Source: Rubrivivax albus
GTDB lineage: Bacteria; Pseudomonadota; Gammaproteobacteria; Burkholderiales; Burkholderiaceae_C
DNA length: 64,000 nt
NCBI RefSeq assembly: GCF_004016515.1
Contig: NZ_SACT01000009.1
Coordinates: 62,001 to 126,000 of the forward strand
Reading direction: 5' to 3'
Shown here: piece after piece, positions 23,033-32,623 of the stretch
How positions within the stretch are numbered: the first letter of the stretch is position 1
Layout: every line of letters starts with the position of its first letter
Program-made: the position numbers and the translations under genes
Notes under the pieces: model-generated
Seen by the model: the letters and a program-made list of their open reading frames with translations, nothing else
What the model was told of the DNA's origin: nothing
The model's database searches: none

Positions 23033-26000
23033 ATGCGCCTGAACCAGATCAAGCTCTCCGGCTTCAAGTCCTTCGCCGAGCCCACCACCTTCCAGCTGCC
23101 CGGGCAGCGCGTGGGCGTCGTCGGCCCCAACGGCTGCGGCAAGTCCAACATCATGGACGCGGTGCGCTGGGTGCTGGGCGAGAGCAAGGCCAGCGAGCTG
23201 CGCGGCGAATCGATGCAGGACGTGATCTTCAACGGCTCGGGCCACCGCAAGCCGGCAGGGCGTGCCAGCGTGGAACTGGTGTTCGACAACAGCGACGCGC
23301 GTGCCGGCGGACCCTGGAACCAGTTCACCGAGATCGCCGTCAAGCGTGTGCTCACGCGCGATGGCACCAGCAGCTACTACATCAACAACCAGCCGGTGCG
23401 CCGCCGCGACGTGCAGGACGTCTTCCTGGGCACCGGCCTGGGCCCGCGTGCCTACGCGATCATCGGCCAGGGCACGATCAGCCGCATCATCGAGAGCCGC
23501 CCCGAGGAGCTGCGCCTCTTCCTCGAGGAGGCCGCCGGCGTCTCCAAGTACAAGGAGCGCCGCCGCGAGACCGAGCACCGGCTCAAGGACACGCGCGAGA
23601 ACCTCACGCGGGTGGAAGACATCCTGCGCGAGCTCAACGCCAACCTCGACAAGCTCGAGCGCCAGGCCGAGGTGGCGCAGCAGTACCGCACGCTGCAGGA
23701 ACAGGGCACACTGAAGCTGCACCAGCTGTGGTTCCTGAAGCACCGCGATGCCGCGGGCGAGGAACAGCGGGTGGCCCAGGCCGTGGCCGAAGCCACCAAC
23801 GCACTGGAAGCCCGGCTGGCCGAGCTGCGCCACGTGGAAGCGGACCTGGAGACGGTGCGCCAGGCCCACTACGCCGCCAGCGACGCGCTGCACCAGCGCC
23901 AGGGCGAGCTGGCCGAGGCGCAGCTGGACGTGAGCCGGCTGGAGGAGCGCATCCGCTACGTGGTCGAAGGGCGTGAGCGGGCCCAGCAGCGGCTCGCGGC
24001 GCTGGACGCCCAGGGCGAGCAGTGGGCCGAGCGCCGGGCCGCGGCCGAGGCCGAGCTGGAGGACATCGCCGCGCAAATCGCCGAGGCCGAGGAGCAGGCC
24101 GAGCTGCAGGCGGCGCAGGCCGAGGAGCAGGCGGCGCAGCTGCCGGCGGCGGAGGAGCGCGTGCGCGCGGCCCAGGGAAAGGCCAACGAACAGCGGGGCA
24201 GCGTGACCCAGGTGCAGCAGCAGATCCAGCTGCTGGCGGCCGAGAGCCGCAGTCTGGACGAGCAGACGCGGGCGTTGCAGACCCGGCGCGAACGCCTGGC
24301 CGGTGAACGCCAGGCCCTGGTGGTGCCGGACGCGGCCAGGCTGGACAGCATGACCGGGCAGAGCGCCGAGGCCGACGAGGTCTTCCAGACCGCGGACGCC
24401 CGACTGCAGGAACTGCAGGAGCAGTTGCCCCAGCTCGACGAACAGCGCCGCGAGGCGGCCGGCGGGGTGCAGCGCGAAGCGGGACAGCTGGCCGACATCA
24501 GCGCCCGGCTCGAGGCGCTGCGCGCACTGCAGGAGAAGGTGCAGACCGAGGGCAAGCTCAAGCCCTGGCTGGCCCGGCACGGGCTGGACGGCCTGCAGGG
24601 CCTGTGGACACGCCTGCACATCGAACCCGGCTGGGAAACGGCGCTGGAAAGTGCGCTGCGCGAGCGGCTCAACGCCCTGTCCGTCGGCAAGCTCGACATG
24701 GTGCGCGCCTTCGCCGCCGACGCCCCGCCGGCCAAGCTGGCCTTCTACAGCGCGCCCAGCGCGGCCATCCAGAACACCCACCGCACGCTGCCGCGCCTGT
24801 CGGACCTGCTGCGGCTGAACGACGCCGGTCTTTCGGCACTGCTCAACGACTGGCTGGAAGGCGTCTACACCGCCAGCAGCCTCGACGAAGCGCTGGCGCA
24901 GCGCGATCAGCTCACGCACGGCGAGGTCATCGTCGTGAAGGACGGTCACGCCGTGTCGCAGTTCGCGGTGGCCTTCTACGCCCCGGATTCCGAACAGGCC
25001 GGCATGCTGGCCCGCGCCCAGGAGATCGAGAACCTGGACCGCCGGCAGCGCGCACAGGCGCTGATCGCCGACGAGGCCAAGGCCGCGTCCGTGCGCCTGG
25101 AGGCCGCCTACAGCGACGCCGCCGGTCGCCTGGCCACGGCGCGCCGCGAAGCCGCCGAGGCCCAGACCCGCGCCCACCAGCTGCAGGTGGAGCTGCTGCG
25201 CCTGACGCAGCAGGCCGACGCCGCCAACAGCCGCCGCGCCCAGTTGGGCGACGAGCTGGGCGAGCTCGATGCGCAGCTGGAGGAGATCCAGGAGAAGCGC
25301 CTCACTGGCGAAGGCCGATTCGAGGAGTTGGACATCCAGCTGGGCACGGCGCAGGAGCGCCATGCCGAGCTCGAAGACGCCGTCATCGCCGCCGAGCGCC
25401 AGCTGGCCGATGCCCGCGAGCAGCTGCGTGCGCTGGAGCGGCAGGCGCAGGAGTCGCAGTTCCAGGCGCGGCAGCTGTCGGCACGGCGCGGCGAACTGCA
25501 GCGTGGCATCGAGACCGCACAGCAGCAGATCGCGCAGGCCGAGCAGACCCGTGAGGCGGTGGCGCAGGAACTGGCGGGCTTCGACGACGCCGCCGCCCAG
25601 GCCGGGCTGCAGGAGGCGCTGGCCCTGAAGCTCGAACGCGAGCAGGTGCTGGCGGCCGCGCGCAGCACCTACGACGACCTGAACGCCAAGCTGCGCCAGG
25701 CCGACGAGCAGCGCCTGCAGTTCGAGCGCAGCCTGGACCCGCTGCGCGAGAAGATCGGCAAGCTGCAGCTGGAGCACCAGGCCGCGCAGCTGGGCGGCGC
25801 GCAGTACCTGGAACAGCTCACGGCCGCCGAGGTCGACATGGCCGCGCTGGCGCAGAGCATCGAGGACGGCCAGGTCAAGCTCTGGGGGCTGCAGACCGAG
25901 ATCGACCGCATCCAGCGGGAGATCAATGCCCTGGGTGCGGTCAACCTGGCGGCGCTGGACGAGCTGACGGCCTCGCGCGAGCGCAAGACCTTCCTCGACG

Positions 26001-26545
26001 CCCAGAACGCCGACCTGCAGGACGCCATCCAGACCCTGGAGGACGCGATCCACAAGATCGACCTGGAAACGCGCGAGCTGCTGCAGACCACCTTCGACCA
26101 GGTCAACGAAGGCTTCGGCCGCATGTTCCCCAGCCTGTTCGGCGGTGGCAACGCCAAGCTGGTGATGACGGGCGACGAGATCCTGGACGCCGGGGTGCAG
26201 GTGATGGCGCAGCCGCCGGGCAAGAAGAACAGCACCATCCACCTGCTCTCCGGTGGCGAGAAGGCGCTGACCGCCATCGCGCTGGTGTTCGCCATCTTCC
26301 AGCTCAACCCGGCGCCTTTCTGCCTGCTCGACGAAGTGGACGCGCCGCTGGACGACGCCAACACCGAACGCTATTCGAAGCTGGTGGCGGAGATGTCCCG
26401 GGGCACGCAGTTCCTGTTCATCAGCCACAACAAGATCGCCATGGAGATGGCCGAACAGCTCATCGGCGTGACCATGCAGGAACAGGGCGTCAGCCGCATC
26501 GTGGCCGTGGACATGGAGTCCGCGGTGTCGATGGCGGAACTGTAG
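23033..26545 (+). CDS. smc: Chromosome segregation protein SMC
   Basis: 1170 residues. The head has Walker A GPNGCGKSN (31-39) and, near the C-terminus, the signature LLSGGEKALTAIAL and Walker B CLLDEVDAPLDD. Between them run two long coiled coils (about 170-500 and 670-1000) around a hinge (about 510-660). SMC dimers with ScpA/ScpB organise the chromosome. The start at 23033 (MRLNQIKLSGFKSFAEPT) is the conserved family N-terminus; the open frame extends upstream into the leader without a ribosome site. Confidence 0.96.
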   Translation: MRLNQIKLSGFKSFAEPTTFQLPGQRVGVVGPNGCGKSNIMDAVRWVLGESKASELRGESMQDVIFNGSGHRKPAGRASVELVFDNSDARAGGPWNQFTEIAVKRVLTRDGTSSYYINNQPVRRRDVQDVFLGTGLGPRAYAIIGQGTISRIIESRPEELRLFLEEAAGVSKYKERRRETEHRLKDTRENLTRVEDILRELNANLDKLERQAEVAQQYRTLQEQGTLKLHQLWFLKHRDAAGEEQRVAQAVAEATNALEARLAELRHVEADLETVRQAHYAASDALHQRQGELAEAQLDVSRLEERIRYVVEGRERAQQRLAALDAQGEQWAERRAAAEAELEDIAAQIAEAEEQAELQAAQAEEQAAQLPAAEERVRAAQGKANEQRGSVTQVQQQIQLLAAESRSLDEQTRALQTRRERLAGERQALVVPDAARLDSMTGQSAEADEVFQTADARLQELQEQLPQLDEQRREAAGGVQREAGQLADISARLEALRALQEKVQTEGKLKPWLARHGLDGLQGLWTRLHIEPGWETALESALRERLNALSVGKLDMVRAFAADAPPAKLAFYSAPSAAIQNTHRTLPRLSDLLRLNDAGLSALLNDWLEGVYTASSLDEALAQRDQLTHGEVIVVKDGHAVSQFAVAFYAPDSEQAGMLARAQEIENLDRRQRAQALIADEAKAASVRLEAAYSDAAGRLATARREAAEAQTRAHQLQVELLRLTQQADAANSRRAQLGDELGELDAQLEEIQEKRLTGEGRFEELDIQLGTAQERHAELEDAVIAAERQLADAREQLRALERQAQESQFQARQLSARRGELQRGIETAQQQIAQAEQTREAVAQELAGFDDAAAQAGLQEALALKLEREQVLAAARSTYDDLNAKLRQADEQRLQFERSLDPLREKIGKLQLEHQAAQLGGAQYLEQLTAAEVDMAALAQSIEDGQVKLWGLQTEIDRIQREINALGAVNLAALDELTASRERKTFLDAQNADLQDAIQTLEDAIHKIDLETRELLQTTFDQVNEGFGRMFPSLFGGGNAKLVMTGDEILDAGVQVMAQPPGKKNSTIHLLSGGEKALTAIALVFAIFQLNPAPFCLLDEVDAPLDDANTERYSKLVAEMSRGTQFLFISHNKIAMEMAEQLIGVTMQEQGVSRIVAVDMESAVSMAEL

Positions 26546-26559
26546 AAGCCGGGCCGCGC

Positions 26560-27639
26560 ATGGACCTCACCTGGCCCCTGCTTGCCCTGGCGGCCGTGGT
26601 GCTGTCCGCCATCGCGCTGCAGGGCTGGTGGATGGCACGGGGCGAGCGGCCGGGGCGGCGCGGCCCGCCGCCCGGCGTGCCCACCCCGCCGACGCTCAAC
26701 GAGCGTATCGAGCCCGGCATCGACTTGCCAGCCGCCGGCGCCGAGGGGCCCGAGCGCGACACCGGGCCCGACACCATCCCGGCCGGGCTGCACGAAAGCC
26801 GCAGCTTGGTGCGCCGCGCGCCACGGCTCGATGCACTGATCGACGCCCTGGTGACGATGACGCTGGAATCCCCTGTCAGCGGCGACTTCCTGATGCAGCA
26901 CGCACCCACCACGCGTCGCGCAGGCAGCAAGCCCTTCTACATCGAGGGCCTGGATGCGGCCACGGGTGAATGGCAGCCGCTGCTGCCCGGGCACCGGTAC
27001 GCCGAGCTGCAGGCTGGTGTGCAGCTGGCCAGCCGCAGCGGGCCGCTCAACGAGATCGAGTACTCCGAGTTCGTGCACAAGGTGCAGGCCTTCGCCGATG
27101 CGGTGGGCGCCATGCCCGAAGTGCCCGACATGCTCGACGTGGTGGCCCGTGCCCGCGAACTCGATGCCTTCGCCAGCCCGCGAGACGCCCAGCTGGCGCT
27201 GACGCTGCGCAGCGATGCCGTGGCTTGGTCGGTGGGCTTCATCCAGCAGTGCGCGGCGCGGCACGGCTTCGTCTCCGGCGCTGTCCCGGGGCGCATGGTG
27301 CTGCCATCGCCGTACGACGGCGACCCGCCGATGCTGGCGCTGACCTTCGACCCACAGGCAGCGCTGGAGGACGACCCGCAGCGCGCCGCGGTCCGCGAAT
27401 GTCAGCTCAGCCTGGATGTGCCACAGACGGCACCGGCGCTGGAGCCGTTTCCGGCCTGGCACAACGCCGCCCGCAAGCTGGCCGACGACCTGGCCGCCAC
27501 CGTGGTCGACGACTACGGCGAACCCATCACCGTGCACGCCTTCGCCGTCATCGGCAAGGAACTGGAGCAGCTCTACGCGCAGCTGGAGGCGCGGGACCTG
27601 GCCGCGGGCAGCGCAGCCGCGCGGCGCCTGTTCAGCTGA
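26560..27639 (+). CDS. zipA: ZipA-like cell division protein
   Basis: 359 residues: an N-terminal membrane helix (about 5-25), a basic and Pro-rich linker, and a C-terminal ZipA-type FtsZ-binding domain (about 225-345). It would anchor the FtsZ ring to the membrane. The middle region (about 85-200) is larger than in enteric ZipA. The smc-zipA-ligA order is common in Betaproteobacteria and supports the name; sequence identity to enteric ZipA is low. It starts 14 bases after smc. Confidence 0.8.
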   Translation: MDLTWPLLALAAVVLSAIALQGWWMARGERPGRRGPPPGVPTPPTLNERIEPGIDLPAAGAEGPERDTGPDTIPAGLHESRSLVRRAPRLDALIDALVTMTLESPVSGDFLMQHAPTTRRAGSKPFYIEGLDAATGEWQPLLPGHRYAELQAGVQLASRSGPLNEIEYSEFVHKVQAFADAVGAMPEVPDMLDVVARARELDAFASPRDAQLALTLRSDAVAWSVGFIQQCAARHGFVSGAVPGRMVLPSPYDGDPPMLALTFDPQAALEDDPQRAAVRECQLSLDVPQTAPALEPFPAWHNAARKLADDLAATVVDDYGEPITVHAFAVIGKELEQLYAQLEARDLAAGSAAARRLFS

Positions 27640-28094
27640 TGGTGGCCCCGGTCTTTCGCCGCGCCACCGCGGCGGACGTGCCGAGGCTGGCGGCGTTGTA
27701 TGCGCAGTGCGCGCGCACGCTGGGGCCGCAGGTCTACACGCCGCAGCAGGTGGCGGCGTGGGTCAGCTTCGGTGCCGACACGCCAGCCTTCCGCGACTAC
27801 GTCCTGGGCGCCACCACCTGGGTGGCCGGTGAGGCCGACCCCTTGGGCTTCTGCGGGGCCGATGGCGACGGCGAGGTGCGCTCACTCTACGTGCGGCCCG
27901 ACGCCACAAGGCAGGGGCTCGGCACCGCGTTGCTGGCGCATGCGATGCGCACGCCGAACCGCGATCAGTTCCAGGCTTGGGCCACACCCATCTCCCGGCC
28001 CGTGTTCGAGCGCGCGGGCTTCCGCCTTGACCGGGTGGTGACCGAGCCGTACCAGGGGGTGGTGTTCGACCGCTTCCGCATGGTGCGGCCGTAG
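27639..28094 (+). CDS. GNAT-family N-acetyltransferase
   Basis: 151 residues with the acetyl-CoA-binding pyrophosphate loop RQGLGTALL (about 89-97) and the beta strand VRSLYVRPDA before it, i.e. a complete GNAT fold. The ATG overlaps the zipA stop (TGATG), showing translational coupling. The acceptor is unknown. It is inserted between zipA and ligA, which are usually neighbours. Confidence 0.85.
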   Translation: MVAPVFRRATAADVPRLAALYAQCARTLGPQVYTPQQVAAWVSFGADTPAFRDYVLGATTWVAGEADPLGFCGADGDGEVRSLYVRPDATRQGLGTALLAHAMRTPNRDQFQAWATPISRPVFERAGFRLDRVVTEPYQGVVFDRFRMVRP

Positions 28095-28108
28095 ACTTCC
28101 GGCCGACC

Positions 28109-30190
28109 ATGGTCTCCACCGCCTCCGAACCCGACACCGATCCGGCCCGCCGCGCGGCGGAACTGCGCGCGCAGCTGCACCACCACGCGCACCGCTACTA
28201 CGTGCTCGACGCCCCGGAGATCCCGGACGCCGAGTACGACCGGCTGTTCCAGGAACTGCAGGCGATCGAGGCGGCCCACCCCGACCTGCTGACGGCCGAC
28301 TCGCCCACGCAGCGCGTGCTCGGCCAGGTGCTCGATGGCCTGACACCGGTGCGCCATGCGGTGCCGATGCTGTCGATCCGCACCGAGACCGACACCACCG
28401 CGGCGGGTGCAGAGGCCTTCGACGCCCGGGTGCGCCGCGAGCTCGGCGTGGCGGCCGACGCTCCCCCGTTGGCCTATGCCTGCGAACTGAAGTTCGACGG
28501 CCTGGCGGTCAACCTGCGCTACGAGCAGGGTGTGCTGGTGCAGGCCGCCACCCGCGGCGACGGTGAGACCGGTGAGGACGTGACCCACAACGTGCGCACC
28601 ATCGGCCAGGTCCCGCTGCGTCTGCAGGGCGCACAGGCCAGCCTGCCGCCGGTGATCGAGATCCGCGGCGAGGTCTACATGCGCCGCGACCACTTCGAGC
28701 GGCTGAACGAGCGCCAGCGCGAGAAGGGCGGCAAGACCTTCATCAACCCGCGCAACACCGCCGCCGGGGCCATCCGTCAGCTCGACCCGCGGGCGATGGC
28801 CGACAAGACGCTGAGCTTCTTCGCCTACGGCCTGGGGGAGACCACCGGCTGGGCGCAACCGGCCACGCACAGCGGCACGCTGGACGCCATCGCCGCGTTC
28901 GGGCTGCCCGTGTGTGCCGACCGCCGGGTGGTGCAGGGGGCGGCAGGCCTGGTGGCCTTCCACGCCGAGATCGCGGCGAAGCGCGATGCGCTGCCATTCG
29001 ACATCGACGGCGTGGTCTACAAGGTCGATGACATCGCGCTGCAGAAGCGGCTGGGCTTCGTCACCCGCGAGCCGCGCTGGGCGGTGGCGCACAAGTACCC
29101 GGCGCAGGAGCAGATGACGCTGCTGCGCGACATCGAGATCCAGGTCGGCCGCACCGGCAAGCTCACACCGGTGGCCAAGCTGCAGCCGGTGTTCGTGGGT
29201 GGCACCACGGTCAGCAACGCCACGCTGCACAACCTGTTCGAACTGCGCCGCAAGGGCGTGCGCGTGGGCGACACGGTGATCGTGCGTCGCGCCGGCGACG
29301 TGATCCCCGAGGTGGTGGGCCGCGTACCGCAGCCCCGGCTCGCCTACGTGCCCAACTTCCGGATGCCGCGCGCCTGCCCCGTGTGCGGCAGCCCGGTCCG
29401 GCGCGAGAAGGGCGGCATCGACCACCGCTGCACCGGCGGCCTGTTCTGTGCCGCGCAGCGCAAGCAGGCCCTGCTGCACTTCGCGGGCCGGCGGGCGATG
29501 GACGTCGAGGGCCTGGGCGACAAACTGGTGGACCAGCTGGTCGACGGTGGCCTGGTGCGCACGCTGCCCGAGCTGTACACGCTGGGTGTGGCCAAGCTGG
29601 CGGCGCTGGAGCGCATGGCCGACAAGAGCGCGGCCAACCTGGTCGCGGCGCTGACCAAGAGCAAGGCGACGACGCTGGCGCGCTTCCTCTATGCGCTGGG
29701 CATCCGCCAGGTCGGCGAGACCACGGCCAAGGACCTGGCACGGCACTTCGGGGCCCTGGACCGGATCATGGACGCCACGCTCGAGCAGCTGCTCGAGGTG
29801 CCCGACGTCGGGCCCATCGTGGCGCAGAGCGTGCGGCAGTTCTTCGAGCAGCCCCACCACCGCGAGATCGTCGAGCAGCTGCGGGCCGCCGGCGTGCACT
29901 GGGCCGAGCACGATGGCGAGGCCGACACCACGCCCAAGCCGCTGGCCGGCCGCACCATCGTGCTCACTGGCACCCTGCCCACGCTCAGCCGTGACGAGGC
30001 CAAGGCGCTGCTGGAGGCGGCCGGTGCCAAGGTGGCCGGCTCGGTGTCGAAGAAGACCAGTGCCGTGGTCGCCGGCGCGGAGGCTGGCAGCAAGCTCGAC
30101 AAGGCGCGCGAACTCGGCGTGCCGGTGATCGACGAGGCGGGCCTGCAGGCACTGCTGGCCGGCGGGCCGTTCCCCGGCGCCAACGCCTGA
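28109..30190 (+). CDS. ligA: NAD-dependent DNA ligase LigA
   Basis: 693 residues in the standard order: Ia domain, adenylation domain with the catalytic Lys in CELKFDG (K128), OB fold, Cys4 zinc finger (CPVCGSPV ... HRC ... FC), helix-hairpin-helix repeats and a C-terminal BRCT domain (about 600-690). It seals nicks in replication and repair using NAD+. Last gene of the smc-zipA-GNAT-ligA unit; its stop is 4 bases from the stop of the convergent kinase gene. Confidence 0.96.
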   Translation: MVSTASEPDTDPARRAAELRAQLHHHAHRYYVLDAPEIPDAEYDRLFQELQAIEAAHPDLLTADSPTQRVLGQVLDGLTPVRHAVPMLSIRTETDTTAAGAEAFDARVRRELGVAADAPPLAYACELKFDGLAVNLRYEQGVLVQAATRGDGETGEDVTHNVRTIGQVPLRLQGAQASLPPVIEIRGEVYMRRDHFERLNERQREKGGKTFINPRNTAAGAIRQLDPRAMADKTLSFFAYGLGETTGWAQPATHSGTLDAIAAFGLPVCADRRVVQGAAGLVAFHAEIAAKRDALPFDIDGVVYKVDDIALQKRLGFVTREPRWAVAHKYPAQEQMTLLRDIEIQVGRTGKLTPVAKLQPVFVGGTTVSNATLHNLFELRRKGVRVGDTVIVRRAGDVIPEVVGRVPQPRLAYVPNFRMPRACPVCGSPVRREKGGIDHRCTGGLFCAAQRKQALLHFAGRRAMDVEGLGDKLVDQLVDGGLVRTLPELYTLGVAKLAALERMADKSAANLVAALTKSKATTLARFLYALGIRQVGETTAKDLARHFGALDRIMDATLEQLLEVPDVGPIVAQSVRQFFEQPHHREIVEQLRAAGVHWAEHDGEADTTPKPLAGRTIVLTGTLPTLSRDEAKALLEAAGAKVAGSVSKKTSAVVAGAEAGSKLDKARELGVPVIDEAGLQALLAGGPFPGANA

Positions 30191-30194
30191 CGGC

Positions 30195-31664
30195 CTAGCC
30201 GAGCTTCTCCAGTTCCGCCACCAGCGCCGCGCGCTGTGCCTCCGGCACGGCGGCCGCGAAGTCCCGGATCAGTGCCGTGCGGTCGCGGGTGCGCTCGGCG
30301 GCGCGCTTCACCATGACGCCGGCAATCGGCCCCACATGGGTCACCAGCAGCTGGCGCGCCTGCGCCAGCCAGGCGTCGCTGACCGGCAGCGTGCCCAGGC
30401 CGATGGGCGGCGTCATCGCGGTGCCGATGCTGCCGGTGCGCTGGCCGCCAGCCGCCGATCCCGTCGAGCCGCGCATGCCCAGGCTGCCACCGGTGCCCGG
30501 CCCGCGCGCCACCGGGCTGCCCAGGAAGGCCTCGCGCGCCGCGGCGCTGGTGATCTGCGCGGCCAGCGCCGCCACCAGCGACGGCACGTCCGGGCACTGG
30601 CGCGCCGTGCGGCGCACCATCACCTTGGCCAGCGGACCCACGTGGCGCGCCAGCGCGGCTTCCACCGCGGCAATCTGCTCCGGCTCGAAGTGGGTGGGCG
30701 GTTCGCCGGTCAGCCCGGTGCCGGTCAGGCCGGAACCGGTGGGGGGCGGCGCCGCCTGCACACCGGTGGGGATGCGCTCGGTGGGCGCGTAGGCATCACC
30801 CAGCGCCGGCAGCGCGCCGGGCGACACGGCGCCCGGGATCGCGTGGCCCAGTGCGTCGGCCAGGGCGTCGCGGAAAGCCGCCGCGTTGATGAAGCGCTGC
30901 GCCGGGTCCTTGGCCAGCGCGCGCGCCAGCACGGCGTCGAAGCGTGCCGAGCGCGCGCCTTCCAGGCTGGAGGGCGGCGGCGGCACCTCGTGCACCACCT
31001 TGTAGCTCAACACCTCGGGCGAGCCGACGAAAGGCGGCCGGCCGGCAGCCAGCTGGTACAGCAGCACGCCGGCGGCGTAGAGGTCCACGCGGTGGTCGAT
31101 GACGCGGCCGGTGAACTGTTCCGGCGCCATGTACATCGGGGTGCCCAGCACCGTCTGCGCCATCGTCAGGCCGGAATTCTCGAAGCGGGCGATGCCGAAG
31201 TCGGCGATCTTGGCCCGGCCCTGCGGCGTGATCATCACGTTCGACGGCTTCACGTCGCGGTGCCAGACGCCGTGCTCGTGGGCGTGGGCCAGGGCGTCGA
31301 GCACCTGGCCGGCGATGCTGGCGATGTCGGCATCGCCCAGCCGCAGGCGCGAGCCCAGGAAATACGCCAGCGTGCGCCCGTCGACGAACTCCATCGCGAT
31401 GTAGGCCACACGGCCGTCGTCGCCGAAGTCGTAGACGGAGACGATGCCCGGGTGCTGCAGCCGCCCCGCGGCCTGGGCCTCGTTGCGGAAGCGCGCGGCG
31501 CTCTCGAAGGCGCTGCCGCCGGCATCGCCCGGCTGGCGGCGGATGGTCTTCAGCGCCACCAGACGCCGGATGTCGGGGTCGAAGCCGCGGTAGACCACGC
31601 CCATCGCGCCCTCGCCGAGCACGCCGGTGATGCGGTACTTGCCGAGGCGTTCGGGGTGGTCCAT
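30195..31664 (-). CDS. Hanks-type Ser/Thr protein kinase with tandem C-terminal repeats
   Basis: 489 residues. Residues about 8-270 form a complete kinase: glycine loop GEGAMGVVYRG, catalytic Lys in VALKTI, HRDVKPSNVM, DFGIARF and MAPEQ. There is no membrane helix, so it is cytosolic. The C-terminal part has two related segments, about 326-381 and 428-489, each centred on HVGPxAxVMVxR, separated by a Gly/Thr-rich linker; these resemble a domain found at the end of other proteobacterial kinases. The gene lies 32 bases downstream of a haem-HAMP sensor on the same strand, which may be its input. Confidence 0.9.
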   Translation of the reverse strand: MDHPERLGKYRITGVLGEGAMGVVYRGFDPDIRRLVALKTIRRQPGDAGGSAFESAARFRNEAQAAGRLQHPGIVSVYDFGDDGRVAYIAMEFVDGRTLAYFLGSRLRLGDADIASIAGQVLDALAHAHEHGVWHRDVKPSNVMITPQGRAKIADFGIARFENSGLTMAQTVLGTPMYMAPEQFTGRVIDHRVDLYAAGVLLYQLAAGRPPFVGSPEVLSYKVVHEVPPPPSSLEGARSARFDAVLARALAKDPAQRFINAAAFRDALADALGHAIPGAVSPGALPALGDAYAPTERIPTGVQAAPPPTGSGLTGTGLTGEPPTHFEPEQIAAVEAALARHVGPLAKVMVRRTARQCPDVPSLVAALAAQITSAAAREAFLGSPVARGPGTGGSLGMRGSTGSAAGGQRTGSIGTAMTPPIGLGTLPVSDAWLAQARQLLVTHVGPIAGVMVKRAAERTRDRTALIRDFAAAVPEAQRAALVAELEKLG

Positions 31665-31696
31665 CGGAGGCGGCGTGCGAGGCAGCGCTCGGCCGT

Positions 31697-32569
31697 TCAG
31701 GTTTCGAGCATCTTCATCGCCTGCACGACGCTGGTGCGCATTCGCGAGAAGGACTGGGCCAGGGTGCCGATCTCGTCGCGGCTGCCGGTGGTGAATTCAG
31801 GTGCGTCGAGCTCGCCTTGGCTGACACGGTCGGCCAGGGCCGACAGGCGCGTGACCGGACGCACGACCACCCACCAGATCATCAGGTTGAGCACCACGCC
31901 CAGCACCAGGAAGACGCCGATCAGCGAACCGACGAAGAGCCGGAACGAGTTGTCGGCCCGCTGAAGCGGCACGTCCATCGGCACCGAGACGATCTGCGCG
32001 CCCACCACCTCGTTCATCTGCCAGCCGAAGCCGTTGGCCGGGCCGTACTTGGCCACCATGCTGCGCGGCGCCGCCTCCACACTGCTGTGGCAGCGCAGAC
32101 AGGCGGCGTCGCTGATGCGCAGCGGCCGGGCCACGTAAAGCGAACGGCCGGTGGGCGTGTCACGCTGGCCCACGTGCTCCTTCAACTCGGCCTCGTTGCG
32201 GAAGGCCTGCACGATGTCTACCTCCCAGCCATTGGCCCGGTCACGCGGGTTGGTGGGGTTGAGCGTGGCTTCCTTGTAGCCGAACTCCGGGTGGTTGGTG
32301 CGCAGCTTGCCCAGCACTTCGGTGGCCGAGAAGCTGGGCACCGACTGCGGCAGGAATTCCGACTCCATGTGCGGCGCCAGCAGCGGGGTGATCTGGCCTG
32401 AGGTGTAGGCGCGCACGGCCAGCGCCTGCTCCATCATCAGCCGGGCGTTGTTGAGCACCTCGTCCACCGCCTGCTGCTGCAGGAAACCGCGGCTGATCCA
32501 GCCGCTGACGGCCACGCCCAGGGCCATCACCAGCGCGTAGATCAGGTTGAACTTGAACAGCAGCTTCAT
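31697..32569 (-). CDS. Membrane sensor with periplasmic c-type haem domain (DUF3365-like) and HAMP, no output domain
   Basis: 290 residues: membrane helix (about 8-28), a periplasmic DUF3365/Tll0287-like domain with a covalent haem site CLRCH (157-161), a second helix (about 211-236) and a HAMP domain (about 237-290) that ends the protein. Such domains are thought to sense redox state or small ligands. No kinase, cyclase or methyl-accepting domain is attached. The next gene on the strand encodes a soluble Ser/Thr kinase, so the output is probably in trans; this link is inference from adjacency. Confidence 0.85.
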   Translation of the reverse strand: MKLLFKFNLIYALVMALGVAVSGWISRGFLQQQAVDEVLNNARLMMEQALAVRAYTSGQITPLLAPHMESEFLPQSVPSFSATEVLGKLRTNHPEFGYKEATLNPTNPRDRANGWEVDIVQAFRNEAELKEHVGQRDTPTGRSLYVARPLRISDAACLRCHSSVEAAPRSMVAKYGPANGFGWQMNEVVGAQIVSVPMDVPLQRADNSFRLFVGSLIGVFLVLGVVLNLMIWWVVVRPVTRLSALADRVSQGELDAPEFTTGSRDEIGTLAQSFSRMRTSVVQAMKMLET

Positions 32570-32623
32570 GGCGACGGCGCCTCCCCCGGGGTCTTCTGGT
32601 TCAGGGGCGATGGTACCGGCCGG

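Noticed and set aside
22802..26428. Open frame of about 1200 codons antisense to smc
   Set aside because: A by-product of high GC content and codon bias in smc. Its translation is low-complexity (Leu/Arg/Gly/Gln-rich), has no domain and no ribosome site.
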